This document shows, piece after piece, positions 1-7,844 of a DNA stretch of 17,706 nucleotides. The notes below the pieces were generated by a model. That model searched no databases, was not told the DNA's origin, and was given only the letters and a program-made list of their open reading frames with translations. Numbering within the stretch: the stretch's first letter is position 1; each line of letters opens with the position of its first letter. A program made the position numbers and the translations under genes. The DNA comes from an uncultured Streptomyces sp. (GTDB lineage Bacteria; Actinomycetota; Actinomycetes; Streptomycetales; Streptomycetaceae), in contig CAMLJW010000054.1 of NCBI GenBank assembly GCA_946480485.1, positions 1 through 17,706 of the forward strand, written 5' to 3'.

Positions 1-1
1 C

Positions 2-1039
2 AGCAACACGCTGATCTACTCCGCGATGGCCGTCTACACCCTGGCCTTCCTCGCCCACATCGCCGAATGGCTCCTCGGCAGCCGCAGCAAGGTCGCCCGC
101 ACGGCCGCCGCGCTCACCGCCGACCCGAAGAAGGCCGACGCGCCCGCGGTGACCGTGAAGAAGGCAGGTGGCACCGCCGTGATGGAGCGGCCCAAGGTCG
201 TCGTCCGGGCCGCTCCCGGCGCCCGCGACGTGCCCGACGGGCCCGGTGCGCACGGCGGGGACGAGCAGGGCGACCTCTACGGCCGTATCGCCGTGTCCCT
301 CACCGTGCTCGCCTTCGCGATCGAGTTCGGCGGTGTGCTCGCACGCGCCCTGTCGGTGCAGCGGGCGCCGTGGGGCAACATGTACGAGTTCAACATCACC
401 TTCTCCACGGTCGCCGTCGGCGTGTACCTCACGCTGCTCGTGCTGAAGAAGAACATCCGCTGGCTCGGCCTCCCGCTGATCACGACGGTCCTCCTCGATC
501 TCGGTCTCGCCGTCACCGTCCTGTACACCGCCAGCGACCAGTTGGTTCCCGCCCTCGACTCGTACTGGCTGTACGTCCACGTGTCCACGGCGATCCTGTG
601 CGGCGCGGTCTTCTACGTGGGCGCGGTGGGCACGATCCTGTACCTCTTCAAGGACTCGTACGAGGGCAAGCTGGCCGGCGGCGGCAGGCCCGGACGTTTC
701 GCCACCTCCGTCATGGAGCGGCTCCCGGCCTCGGCCTCCCTCGACAAGTTCTCGTACCGCGTGAACGCGGCCGTCTTCCCGCTGTGGACGTTCACGATCA
801 TCGCGGGCGCGATCTGGGCGGGCGACGCCTGGGGCCGCTACTGGGGATGGGACCCCAAGGAGACCTGGGCGTTCATCACATGGGTCGCGTACGCCTGCTA
901 CCTGCACGCCCGCGCTACGGCCGGCTGGAAGGGCCGCAAGGCGGCGTACATCGCGCTGATCGCCTTCGCCTGCTGGCTGTTCAACTACTACGGAGTAAAC
1001 ATCTTTGTCTCCGGCAAGCACTCGTACGCAGGGGTCTGA
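2..1039 (+). CDS. ccsB: Cytochrome c biogenesis protein CcsB (ResC/CcsA family), 5' end outside window
   Basis: This is the membrane protein of System II cytochrome c maturation, which handles heme and, with ResB/Ccs1, attaches it to apocytochromes outside the membrane. The reading frame is open from base 2, and residues NTLIYSA precede the first in-window ATG at 26, so the true start lies upstream. The diagnostic feature is the Trp-rich WWD-type heme motif (WGRYWGWDPKETW) near bases 826-870. Several hydrophobic segments flank it, and conserved-type His residues lie in YVHVSTA and YLHARAT. An early hydrophilic stretch of about 60 residues after the first helix (AW-poor, K/A/P-rich) is typical of the actinobacterial version. 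The C-terminus NYYGVNIFVSGKHSYAGV is also typical of the family. A ResB partner would be expected just upstream, outside this window. Family assignment is confident. Confidence 0.95.
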   Translation, partial: SNTLIYSAMAVYTLAFLAHIAEWLLGSRSKVARTAAALTADPKKADAPAVTVKKAGGTAVMERPKVVVRAAPGARDVPDGPGAHGGDEQGDLYGRIAVSLTVLAFAIEFGGVLARALSVQRAPWGNMYEFNITFSTVAVGVYLTLLVLKKNIRWLGLPLITTVLLDLGLAVTVLYTASDQLVPALDSYWLYVHVSTAILCGAVFYVGAVGTILYLFKDSYEGKLAGGGRPGRFATSVMERLPASASLDKFSYRVNAAVFPLWTFTIIAGAIWAGDAWGRYWGWDPKETWAFITWVAYACYLHARATAGWKGRKAAYIALIAFACWLFNYYGVNIFVSGKHSYAGV

Positions 1040-1123
1040 CCTCCTCCTGTGCAACGAGCGAGGCGGGCGAGCAGCGCCGTAGGAGAGGGTGCGTGCCGTG
1101 GGGCGCCGAGTGACGCTGGAGGC

Positions 1124-1549
1124 ATGAGCGAGGCGATCGAACAGGGAGCCGCCGAGAGCCGGGGACACGCCCACACGCTCCACTTCACGTTGCGGCTTCC
1201 CCAGCCTGTGGAGAACGTCTGGCCGATGGTGGCCGCCGCCCGCGGCCTGCGGAGGTGGCTGGCCGCCGCCGAGCCGTTCGAGCCCCGGCTCGGCGGGGCG
1301 GTCGTGCTGCACGGGCTGGGCGCGGGGCGCGTCACCGCGTGGGACGTCGAGCATGTGGCCGAGTACACAGTGGACGTACACGGCCGGATCCGCTTCCACC
1401 TGGAGCCCGCGGGGGAGCGCGGCACGACGCTCCGCTTCACCAACGAGTTCGAGGGCGACGAGGAGCGACGCGCCCAGGCCCCGACGGCCTGGAGCGAGCG
1501 CTTCGAGCGGCTGCTCGCGGCACTCACCGCGGACCGGGGCGGCGACTGA
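1124..1549 (+). CDS. SRPBCC-fold (START/Bet v 1-like) protein
   Basis: This predicted 141-residue soluble protein has the SRPBCC pattern. A first strand (HTLHFTLRLPQPVENVW, residues 18-34) leads into a short helix with LRRWLAA. A series of beta strands follows (GGAVVLHGLGAGRVTAWD; YTVDVHGRIRFHLEP; GTTLRFTNEFEG), and a long C-terminal helix (TAWSERFERLLAAL) closes the ligand cavity. The fold binds hydrophobic ligands, and the substrate cannot be deduced. ATG 1124 is chosen because the longer in-frame GTG start at 1049 adds an unconserved-looking R/A-rich leader. However, GGAGG at 1118-1122 is only one base from this ATG, so initiation is not settled. It lies 84 bp after ccsB and may be cotranscribed with it. 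Confidence 0.75.
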   Translation: MSEAIEQGAAESRGHAHTLHFTLRLPQPVENVWPMVAAARGLRRWLAAAEPFEPRLGGAVVLHGLGAGRVTAWDVEHVAEYTVDVHGRIRFHLEPAGERGTTLRFTNEFEGDEERRAQAPTAWSERFERLLAALTADRGGD

Positions 1550-1653
1550 GCTCTCCGCCGGGAGTGCGGTCCGGAAATCGAGGCTGTCCCGTAACGGGTC
1601 CACGATGGCGACGGCTGGGTGGTGCTGAGGTGGCGAGGAGCCGGAGCCCCCCA

Positions 1654-2058
1654 CTACGCGGTGCCGTTCTCGTCGTCCCGCTCGCGCCGCTTCAACTCCT
1701 CCTCGCGGCGGCGCAGATCGGCTTCCCATTTTTCGAGCAACTGCTCGTCGTCCTTGTCGCCCCGGGCCGGCTCGGGCTCCTTGGAGGACTTCTCCTCCTT
1801 CAGGGACTTCAGGAAATCGGGATTGTCGTCCGGCGCCACCCAGCCGTCCTGGCGACGGCCGCCCGTGGCACGCGGCGCTGTGCGTTCCTTGCCCACGAGC
1901 AGCCAGGAGATGGAGCCGACGAGCGGGAAGAGCAGCACGAGAAGGGCCCAGAGGGGCTTCGGGATGTACCGGATCTGCTTCTCATCGGTGGTGATGCAGT
2001 CGATGAACGCGTAGATGCTCAGCGCCAGTGGCACCAGAACCATCAGCACCCTGAGCAT
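1654..2058 (-). CDS. PLDc_N domain membrane protein with charged C-terminal tail
   Basis: This 134-residue membrane protein begins with a hydrophobic helix ([20 protein letters not shown]). A loop and a second helix follow ([20 protein letters not shown], about 35-54). The pattern, including IPKPLW and the G-S-I-SW-L-GKE end, is that of the short PLDc_N (phospholipase D nuclease N-terminal-like) family found in actinobacteria. These proteins lack the HKD catalytic motif, so no enzyme activity is implied. The last 50 residues are highly charged (E/K/R/D) and probably form a cytoplasmic helix or coiled coil. ATG 2058 is preferred over the upstream extension because the extension is non-hydrophobic and a purine-rich AGGGGA precedes this ATG by about 6 bases. 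The gene is divergent from the UbiD gene, with 86 bp between the two starts. Confidence 0.8.
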   Translation of the reverse strand: MLRVLMVLVPLALSIYAFIDCITTDEKQIRYIPKPLWALLVLLFPLVGSISWLLVGKERTAPRATGGRRQDGWVAPDDNPDFLKSLKEEKSSKEPEPARGDKDDEQLLEKWEADLRRREEELKRRERDDENGTA

Positions 2059-2131
2059 GAGCGGTCCCCTTGTGCGTCGTGACAGGGGCCACCGGACCGG
2101 GCCCGTTACGGGGCCAGGGTAGCCGGTGCCC

Positions 2132-2144
2132 GATACTGGGACGC
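2132..2144 (+). promoter_or_regulatory. Possible -10 element for leaderless ubiD transcription
   Basis: GATACT at 2132-2137 stands 7 bases before the ATG at 2145, and no Shine-Dalgarno sequence is visible. This is the spacing expected if transcription starts at or next to the start codon, as is common in Streptomyces. No convincing -35 is seen (TTACGG at 2106 is 20 bases away). Confidence 0.3.
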
Positions 2145-3605
2145 ATGGCTTACGACGATCTTCGCTCCCTGCTCCGGGCACTGGAGCGCGAGGGCGATCT
2201 CCAGCGCATCAAGGCCGAGGTCGACCCCTGTCTGGAAGTGGGGGAGATCGTCGACCGCGTACAGAAGGCGGGCGGCCCCGCACTGCTCTTCGAGAACGTG
2301 CGCGGGTCCGCGATGCCCCTCGCGATGAACGTCTTCGGAACCGACCGCCGCCTGCTCAAGGCGCTCGGCCTGAAGTCGTACGGCGAGATCACCGAGAAGA
2401 TCGGCGGACTGCTCAGGCCGGAGCTGCCGCACGGGTTCGTCGGAGTGCGCGAGGCGTTCGGGAAGCTCGGCGCCATGACGCACGTACCGCCGAAGAAGGT
2501 CAAGTCCGACAACGCGCCGGTGCAGGAGGTCGTTCTGCACGGGGACGACGTGGACCTCGACACCCTGCCCGCGCTCTTCACCTGGCCGAAGGACGGCGGG
2601 TCCTTCTTCAACCTCGGGCTCACCCACACCAAGGACCCCGAGTCCGGCATCCGCAACCTCGGGCTGTACCGGCTCCAGCGCCACGACAAGCGCACCATCG
2701 GCATGCACTGGCAGATCCACAAGGACAGCCGGAACCACTACCAGTTGGCCGCGCGCAGGGGCGAGCGGCTGCCCGTCGCGATCGCCTTCGGATGTCCGCC
2801 CGCCGTGACGTACGCCTCTACCGCGCCCCTCCCGGGCGACATCGACGAGTACCTCTTCGCCGGGTTCGTCCAGGGCAAGCGGATCGAGATGGTCGACTGC
2901 AGGACGGTGCCGCTCCAGGTGCCCGCGCATGCCGAGGTCGTACTGGAGGGATGGCTGGAGCCGGGGGAGACGCTCCCGGAGGGCCCGTTCGGCGACCACA
3001 CCGGCTTCTATACGCCGCAGGAGCCGTTCCCCGCCCTGACCATCGACTGCGTCACGACGCGCAGGCGCCCCCTGCTCCAGTCGATCGTGGTCGGTCGCCC
3101 GCCCACGGAGGACGGACCCCTCGGCCGGGCGACGGAGCGGTTCTTCCTCCCCCTGCTGAAGATCATCGTGCCCGACATCGTGGACTACCACCTCCCCGAG
3201 GCCGGCGGCTTCCACAACTGCGCGATCGTCGCGATCGACAAGAAGTACCCGAAGCACGCCCAGAAGGTGATGCACGCCATCTGGGGAGCGCACATGATGT
3301 CGCTGACCAAACTGATCGTGATCGTCGACTCCGACTGCGACGTCCACGATCTGCACGAGGTCGCGTGGCGCGCACTGGGCAACACGGACTACGCCCGTGA
3401 CCTCACCGTCGTAGAAGGCCCCGTCGACCACCTCGACCACGCTTCCTACCAGCAGTTCTGGGGCGGCAAGGCGGGCATCGACGCGACGAGGAAGTGGCCC
3501 GAGGAGGGGTACACCAGGGACGGCGGCTGGCCCGACATGGTGCTGTCGGATCCTGAGACAGCGGCGAAGGTCGACCGCCGCTGGAAGGAGTACGGACTCT
3601 CGTGA
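2145..3605 (+). CDS. ubiD: UbiD-family decarboxylase of menaquinone biosynthesis
   Basis: This 486-residue prFMN-dependent decarboxylase most likely removes the ring carboxylate from the prenylated 1,4-dihydroxy-6-naphthoate intermediate late in the futalosine menaquinone route. UbiD signatures are clear: [18 protein letters not shown] at the N-terminus, [17 protein letters not shown] (162-178, with the Asn and Arg that contact metal and cofactor in the family), and [12 protein letters not shown] (278-289, with the Asp of GDHTG). Near the C-terminus is [21 protein letters not shown] (nucleotides about 3316-3378). Length fits the family. ATG 2145 is used because the longer reading frame starts in the divergent promoter region. 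The stop overlaps the mqnP start (GTGA, 3602-3605), indicating translational coupling. UbiX, encoded at 5204, would supply prFMN. Proteins in this role have been called MqnL. A ubiquinone role is unlikely in an actinomycete. Confidence 0.92.
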   Translation: MAYDDLRSLLRALEREGDLQRIKAEVDPCLEVGEIVDRVQKAGGPALLFENVRGSAMPLAMNVFGTDRRLLKALGLKSYGEITEKIGGLLRPELPHGFVGVREAFGKLGAMTHVPPKKVKSDNAPVQEVVLHGDDVDLDTLPALFTWPKDGGSFFNLGLTHTKDPESGIRNLGLYRLQRHDKRTIGMHWQIHKDSRNHYQLAARRGERLPVAIAFGCPPAVTYASTAPLPGDIDEYLFAGFVQGKRIEMVDCRTVPLQVPAHAEVVLEGWLEPGETLPEGPFGDHTGFYTPQEPFPALTIDCVTTRRRPLLQSIVVGRPPTEDGPLGRATERFFLPLLKIIVPDIVDYHLPEAGGFHNCAIVAIDKKYPKHAQKVMHAIWGAHMMSLTKLIVIVDSDCDVHDLHEVAWRALGNTDYARDLTVVEGPVDHLDHASYQQFWGGKAGIDATRKWPEEGYTRDGGWPDMVLSDPETAAKVDRRWKEYGLS

Positions 3606-4504
3606 GCAGCGCATCAGCAGCAGTCCCGCGGCCGGGGAACACCAAGGCCTTCCTCCGCCTCGTCATGATCGAGCACTCGGTGTTCGCGCTGCCCTTCGCG
3701 TACATCGCCGCGCTGACCGCCATGTTCCAGCTGGACCGGAACATCCACTGGGGCCGCCTGCTGCTCGTCACCGTCGCGATGGTCGGGCTGCGCACGTTCG
3801 CCATGGCCGTGAACCGGATCATCGACCGTGAGATCGACGCCCGCAATCCCCGTACGGCCCATCGCGAGCTGGTCACCGGTGCGATGACGGTGAAGCACGC
3901 GTGGACGGGCGCACTGGTGGCGCTGGTCTTCTTCCTCGGCGCCGCGGCCCTGTTGAACCCCCTGTGCCTGGCCCTGGCCCCGATCGCGGTGATCCCGATG
4001 GTCGTGTACCCGTACGGCAAGCGGTTCACGAACTTCCCGCAGGCCATCCTGGGTCTCGCCCAGGCGATGGGCCCCGTGGGCGGCTGGCTGGCCATCACCG
4101 GCGAGTGGTCCTGGGACGCGGTGATGCTCGGCCTCGCGGTCGGCGTCTGGATCGGCGGCTTCGACCTCATCTACGCGTGCCAGGACGTCGACACGGACCG
4201 CGAGATCGGCGTGATGTCCGTACCGGCCCGCTTTGGCGTGCCGGCCGCGGTCAGGGGCGCCCGCGCCTGTCACATCATCACAACGGCCCTGTTCGTCTGG
4301 TACGCCCTGACCATCGGAGCGGGTGCCTTCTTCTGGCTGGGCCTGGTGATCGTCACGGGCGCCTTCCTGTACGAGCACACGATCGTGAGGCCGCACGATC
4401 TGTCCCGCGTCAACCGGGCGTTCTTCAGCGTCAACGGTTTCATCGGGATCACGCTGTTCGTATGTGCCCTGCTCGATCTTCTGATGCGCGGGCTCACCGT
4501 CTAG
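3602..4504 (+). CDS. mqnP: Menaquinone biosynthesis prenyltransferase MqnP (UbiA family)
   Basis: This 300-residue integral-membrane UbiA-type prenyltransferase is expected to attach the polyprenyl chain to 1,4-dihydroxy-6-naphthoate. Both Asp-rich, Mg-diphosphate-binding motifs are present: NRIIDREIDARNPRT at residues 71-85 (N71, D75, D79) and YACQDVDTDREIG at 191-203 (D195, D197, D199). About eight or nine hydrophobic helices alternate with these loops. The start is a GTG overlapping the ubiD stop by four bases, so the two are probably coupled. Synteny with UbiD and the futalosine genes supports MqnP over MenA or heme O synthase, both of which have different loop motifs. The 3' end overlaps the end of the leftward rhomboid gene by 11 bases. 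Confidence 0.92.
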   Translation: MSSASAAVPRPGNTKAFLRLVMIEHSVFALPFAYIAALTAMFQLDRNIHWGRLLLVTVAMVGLRTFAMAVNRIIDREIDARNPRTAHRELVTGAMTVKHAWTGALVALVFFLGAAALLNPLCLALAPIAVIPMVVYPYGKRFTNFPQAILGLAQAMGPVGGWLAITGEWSWDAVMLGLAVGVWIGGFDLIYACQDVDTDREIGVMSVPARFGVPAAVRGARACHIITTALFVWYALTIGAGAFFWLGLVIVTGAFLYEHTIVRPHDLSRVNRAFFSVNGFIGITLFVCALLDLLMRGLTV

Positions 4505-5105
4505 CCCCATCGGGCGACGGGCCGGATGCGCGGCGGCGGAACAGGAACGCCGCCGCCGCACCGGACACCAGGCCCACGAGATGGCCCTGCCAGCTCACCG
4601 TGGTGTTGGTGGGGGCGATGCCCGCGAGGATCGAGCCGCCCCAGACCGCCGCTATCAGCAGTCCGGCCATGATGCCGAGCGGCTTGCGCTCCACGAAACC
4701 GCTGACCACGAGGAAGCCGAAAAGCCCGAAGACCAGGCCGGAGGCCCCGGCGGTGTTGCTGTCCGCCGGAGACATCAGCCAGACGCCGAGCCCGTCGGCG
4801 ACGATGATCAGCGCGCACACGGCGGCGAAGCGGCGCAGCCCGCCGAGAGCCGCGACGAAACCGAGGACCAGCAGCGGGACGCTGTTCGACGCCACGTGGG
4901 CGAAGCCGAAATGGATGAACGCGGCCGGCACGATGTCGGCCAGCTCCGATGACGCGCGTGGAGTGATGCCGAGGCCGTCCAGCGAGTGGCCCGTGACCAC
5001 ATCGACCACTTCGAGCAGCCACAACACGGCCACCCAGCCCACCATCAGCTTGGCGGCCGTCTTCGCCCGGTCACTCCGGGACCATTCGAGTTCCCTACCA
5101 GCCAT
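4494..5105 (-). CDS. Rhomboid family intramembrane serine protease
   Basis: This 203-residue membrane protein has the complete rhomboid signature. HFGFAHVASN at residues 65-74 gives the HxxxxHxxxN motif. GASGLVFG at 120-127 holds the catalytic Ser122, and GHLVGLVSG at 175-183 holds the catalytic His175. Six hydrophobic helices are discernible, beginning at about residue 18 after a short cytoplasmic N-terminus, and the tail is basic. It is therefore expected to be an active protease cutting transmembrane substrates, though none can be named. It lies between mqnP and ubiX but on the opposite strand, so it is not part of their transcription unit. Its stop (TGA) lies inside the last codons of mqnP. 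No strong ribosome-binding site precedes ATG 5105. Confidence 0.9.
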   Translation of the reverse strand: MAGRELEWSRSDRAKTAAKLMVGWVAVLWLLEVVDVVTGHSLDGLGITPRASSELADIVPAAFIHFGFAHVASNSVPLLVLGFVAALGGLRRFAAVCALIIVADGLGVWLMSPADSNTAGASGLVFGLFGFLVVSGFVERKPLGIMAGLLIAAVWGGSILAGIAPTNTTVSWQGHLVGLVSGAAAAFLFRRRASGPSPDGARR

Positions 5106-5190
5106 CGCCGTCCCCGCCCGTCGCCGTCGCCCGGCTCTGCCAGAGTAACGGCCACGGCCCCTGCCGCCGTTCCCACGTCAGGCCGCCGGA

Positions 5191-5203
5191 TAGGCTCGAC
5201 ACC
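5191..5203 (+). promoter_or_regulatory. Possible -10 element for leaderless ubiX transcription
   Basis: TAGGCT at 5191-5196 fits the actinobacterial -10 consensus TAnnnT and is 7 bases before ATG 5204. No Shine-Dalgarno sequence is present. A leaderless mRNA is therefore likely. The -35 region is weak. Confidence 0.45.
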
Positions 5204-5878
5204 ATGAAGGTAGGACAGACGCAGCGCACGCCTTGGATCGTGGGGGTCTCCGGGGCGTCCGGGACTCCCTATGCCGCTGCTGTGCTGCGTGCGCTCCTGG
5301 AGGCGGGGGAGAGCGTCGATCTGATCGTCAGCAGGGCCTCGCGGCTGACGCTGCTGGACGAGACGGGGATCGGCTTCCGGGACGCCCACTGGGCCGATGA
5401 CCTGCGGGAGTGGCTGGCCCGGGGCGCGGACGGGAAACCGGGCACCTTCGACATCCGGGTCCACGATGTACGGCACTGGGGTCCGGGTGACCTCGCGGCC
5501 GGGCCGTCCTCCGGCTCGTACCCCTCGAAGGGCATGCTCATCGTGCCCGCGTCCACCGCCTGTGTGGCCGGCGTCGCGCTGGGCCTCTCGAAGGACCTGC
5601 TGCAGCGCGCCGCGAGCGTCACGCTCAAGGAGGGCCGGAAGCTGGTCGTCGCCGTCCGCGAGACCCCGCTGAACGGGCAGACGCTGCGGCATCTGGTGAC
5701 GCTGGACGACGCGGGCGCGACCGTCCTGCCGGCTGCCCCGGCGTTCTACGCGGGGGCCACGCACATCCAGGACCTGGTGGACTTCGTCGCCGGGCGGGTG
5801 CTGGACACGGCGGGGGTCGAGCACACGCTCTACCGCCGCTGGGAGGGCCAACTCGGCGGCGGCTCACGCATGACCTGA
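5204..5878 (+). CDS. ubiX: UbiX-family flavin prenyltransferase
   Basis: This 224-residue flavoprotein makes prenylated FMN from reduced FMN and dimethylallyl (pyro)phosphate. prFMN is the cofactor required by UbiD decarboxylases such as the one at 2145. The sequence shows the Rossmann-type GVSGASG motif (residues 14-20) and the PASTACVAGVALGLSKDLL segment (115-133). It also has the KEGRKLVVAVRETPLN signature (142-157) and the PAAPAFY motif (176-182), all diagnostic of UbiX. An insertion at about residues 72-108, with KPGTFDIRVHD and GPSSGSYPS, makes it somewhat longer than the roughly 190-residue bacterial enzymes. The gene has its own probable leaderless promoter. It works with UbiD in the late futalosine pathway and has been called MqnM in that setting. 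Confidence 0.92.
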   Translation: MKVGQTQRTPWIVGVSGASGTPYAAAVLRALLEAGESVDLIVSRASRLTLLDETGIGFRDAHWADDLREWLARGADGKPGTFDIRVHDVRHWGPGDLAAGPSSGSYPSKGMLIVPASTACVAGVALGLSKDLLQRAASVTLKEGRKLVVAVRETPLNGQTLRHLVTLDDAGATVLPAAPAFYAGATHIQDLVDFVAGRVLDTAGVEHTLYRRWEGQLGGGSRMT

Positions 5879-5990
5879 GCAATCAGCCGAAAAAGCGACC
5901 AGCACGACCGGGGCAACTCTCACCACCGAGCAACCCGCAACACACGCACTCATCACTTCAGAAACTTTTCAGCGGAAGGCTTTCGAACGC

Positions 5991-6446
5991 ATGGACGCGG
6001 TGGACAGGCAGCTCATCCAGGCCCTCCGGGAGAACGGGCGGGCCTCCTACGCGGAACTGGGACGCCTCGTGGGACTGTCGGGGCCGAGCGTCACCGACCG
6101 CATCAACCGCCTGGAGGCGGCAGGCATCATCACCGGCTATCGCGCGACGGTCGACGCCGCCTCGCTGGGCCTCGGTGTCACCGCCCTGATCGGTATCTCG
6201 CTCTCCGACGCCGCCGACCACGAGGATGTGGCGCGCCGTCTGAAGGACCTGCACGAGATCGAGGACTGCTGGTTCATCGCGGGCGACGACTCGTACATGC
6301 TCAAGGTCCGGGTGCCGGACGTCGACGGCCTGGAGAAGACCATCCGGCGGCTGTCCGGGACGAAGGGCGTCTCACGCACGCGGACGACGATAGTGCTCTC
6401 CACGAAGTGGGAGGACCGGGTGGGTGAGCTGCCCGAAGAGGAGTAG
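5991..6446 (+). CDS. Lrp/AsnC family transcriptional regulator
   Basis: This 151-residue protein is built like a feast/famine regulator. An N-terminal winged helix-turn-helix comes first (MDAVDRQLIQALRENGRASYAELGRLVGLSGPSVTDRINRLEAAGII, about 1-48), followed by the RAM effector-binding domain. In the RAM part, IEDCWFIAGDDSYMLKVRV (about 90-108) matches the family pattern with the G-x-xDY/S-x-L motif. Such proteins form octamers or dimers and sense amino acids or related small molecules. The ligand is unknown here. GGAAGG at 5974-5979 precedes the ATG by 11 bases. The 112-bp upstream gap is unusually A-rich and may hold an autoregulatory site. The mqnE start lies 51 bp downstream, so the two may be cotranscribed. 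Confidence 0.92.
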   Translation: MDAVDRQLIQALRENGRASYAELGRLVGLSGPSVTDRINRLEAAGIITGYRATVDAASLGLGVTALIGISLSDAADHEDVARRLKDLHEIEDCWFIAGDDSYMLKVRVPDVDGLEKTIRRLSGTKGVSRTRTTIVLSTKWEDRVGELPEEE

Positions 6447-6497
6447 GCGCGCAGCGCCGTATGGTTGACCGAGTTGTTCGTAGGCAGAGGGAGAGGC

Positions 6498-7661
6498 ATG
6501 GACGTCGGGCTCAAACGCGAGCTGGAGGAGAAGGTCCGGGCCGGTGAGCGGCTGACCCGTGCGGACGGCATCGCACTGTACGAGTCGGACGAGCTGGCCT
6601 GGCTGGGCGGACTCGCGCACGAGGTGCGGACGCGGAAGAACGGTGACGCCGTCTTCTTCAACGTCAACCGTCACCTCAACATGACGAACGTGTGCACGGC
6701 GTCGTGCGCGTACTGCTCGTTCCAGCGGAAGCCGGGCGAGAAGGACGCGTACACGATGCGCATCGAGGAGGCCGTCCGCCTCGCCAAGGCGATGGAGAAC
6801 GAGAACCTCACCGAACTCCACATCGTCAACGGCCTCCACCCGAACCTGCCGTGGCGCTACTACCCACGCTCGCTCTCCGAACTGAAGAAGGCACTCCCGA
6901 ACGTCTCCCTGAAGGCCTTCACGGCGACGGAGATCCACCACTTCGAGACGATCTCCGGTCTGTCGGCGTCGGAGATCCTTGACGAACTGATCGACGCGGG
7001 CCTGGAGTCCCTCACCGGCGGTGGCGCGGAGATCTTCGACTGGGAGGTACGCCAGCACATCGTCGACCACCGCACCCACTGGGAGGACTGGTCGCGCATC
7101 CACCGCCTGGCACACGCGAAGGGCCTCAAGACGCCCTGCACGATGCTGTACGGCCACATCGAGGAGCCGCGGCACCGGGTCGACCACGTGCTCAGGCTCC
7201 GTGAGTTGCAGGATGAGACGGGTGGCTTCCAGGTCTTCATCCCACTGCGCTACCAGCACGACTTCGTCGACATGAAGGACGGCAAGGTCCGCAACCGCCT
7301 GCAGTCGCGGACACAGATGGCGACGGGCGCCGAAGCCCTGAAGACCTTCGCGGTCTCCCGGCTGCTCTTCGACAACGTCCCGCACGTCAAGGTCTTCTGG
7401 GTCATGCACGGAGTGCGGACCGCCCAGCTGGCCCTCCAGCACGGCGCCGACGACATGGACGGCTCGGTCGTCGAGTACAAGATCACGCACGACGCGGACC
7501 ATTACGGCACGCCCAACAAGCTGACCCGTGAGGACCTGCTCGACCTCATCCGCGACGCCGGCTTCCGCCCGGTCGAGCGGAACACGCGGTACGAGACCAT
7601 CCGCGAGTACGAGGGCCCGGACGCGTCGCTTCGCGAGTCCCCTCAGCCGATGCGGATGTGA
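6498..7661 (+). CDS. mqnE: Aminofutalosine synthase MqnE (radical SAM)
   Basis: This 387-residue radical SAM enzyme converts 3-[(1-carboxyvinyl)oxy]benzoate, the MqnA product, plus S-adenosylmethionine into aminofutalosine. The [4Fe-4S] motif CTASCAYC is at residues 66-73 (C66, C70, C73) and is followed by SFQRKPGE. Downstream segments typical of MqnE rather than MqnC include LHIVNGLHPNLPWRYY, LKAFTATEIHHF, the SLTGGGAEIFD stretch, and HGRT-less ends such as GFRPVERNTRYE. The ATG at 6498 is chosen over the TTG at 6465 because a good ribosome-binding site (AGGGAG at 6488-6493) precedes it. MqnC (cyclic dehypoxanthinyl futalosine synthase) is a close paralogue and was considered, but length and segments favour MqnE. 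Confidence 0.93.
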   Translation: MDVGLKRELEEKVRAGERLTRADGIALYESDELAWLGGLAHEVRTRKNGDAVFFNVNRHLNMTNVCTASCAYCSFQRKPGEKDAYTMRIEEAVRLAKAMENENLTELHIVNGLHPNLPWRYYPRSLSELKKALPNVSLKAFTATEIHHFETISGLSASEILDELIDAGLESLTGGGAEIFDWEVRQHIVDHRTHWEDWSRIHRLAHAKGLKTPCTMLYGHIEEPRHRVDHVLRLRELQDETGGFQVFIPLRYQHDFVDMKDGKVRNRLQSRTQMATGAEALKTFAVSRLLFDNVPHVKVFWVMHGVRTAQLALQHGADDMDGSVVEYKITHDADHYGTPNKLTREDLLDLIRDAGFRPVERNTRYETIREYEGPDASLRESPQPMRM

Positions 7662-7710
7662 GGTTTCTCCCCCCGCCGACCCGCCCACGCTTTCCCACCC
7701 GCCACGGGTT

Positions 7711-7798
7711 CTCCCAGCCAGTCAGGCGCTTGAGGCGAGACCATTCAGCGCCGCGGCTCCAGGGCCCCGTCCCTGTTGCGGGAAGGGGCGGGGTGGGG
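7711..7798 (-). repeat. Streptomyces-type intergenic repeat with hairpin
   Basis: This lies in the 183-bp gap between mqnE and udgX. Read on the minus strand it contains GCCCCTTCCCG followed by GGGGC and, further on, CTCAAGCGCCTGACTGGCTG. I recognise this from memory as a diverged copy of a very common intergenic element of Streptomyces genomes. It includes the hairpin described separately, so it may end mqnE transcripts. Confidence 0.5.
7764..7789 (+). terminator. Hairpin downstream of mqnE
   Basis: GCCCC-g-TCCC (7764-7773) pairs with GGGA-a-GGGGC (7780-7789) around a 6-base loop, with a single mismatch. There is no T tract, which is usual in GC-rich actinomycetes. It sits about 100 bases after the mqnE stop, within the dispersed repeat. 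Confidence 0.4.
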
Positions 7799-7844
7799 CA
7801 GCGATCGCATGTGAAGCCCCGCACAGACCGGGTACCCGTCGAAC

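Noticed and set aside
1049..1123. Longer start (GTG 1049) for the SRPBCC protein
   Set aside because: The extra residues are basic and unlike the fold. However, the close GGAGG spacing at ATG 1124 leaves some doubt.
2106..3614. 502-codon leftward open frame opposite ubiD
   Set aside because: It mirrors the ubiD frame, which has UbiD motifs, and its translation is rich in R, V and L with no motif. It is a GC-driven antisense shadow.
2145..5878. Ubiquinone biosynthesis genes (UbiD, UbiA, UbiX)
   Set aside because: Actinomycetes use menaquinone, and MqnA and MqnE in the same window show the futalosine route.
6372..7688. 438-codon leftward open frame opposite mqnE
   Set aside because: It is antisense to a gene with clear radical SAM motifs, and no family is visible in it.
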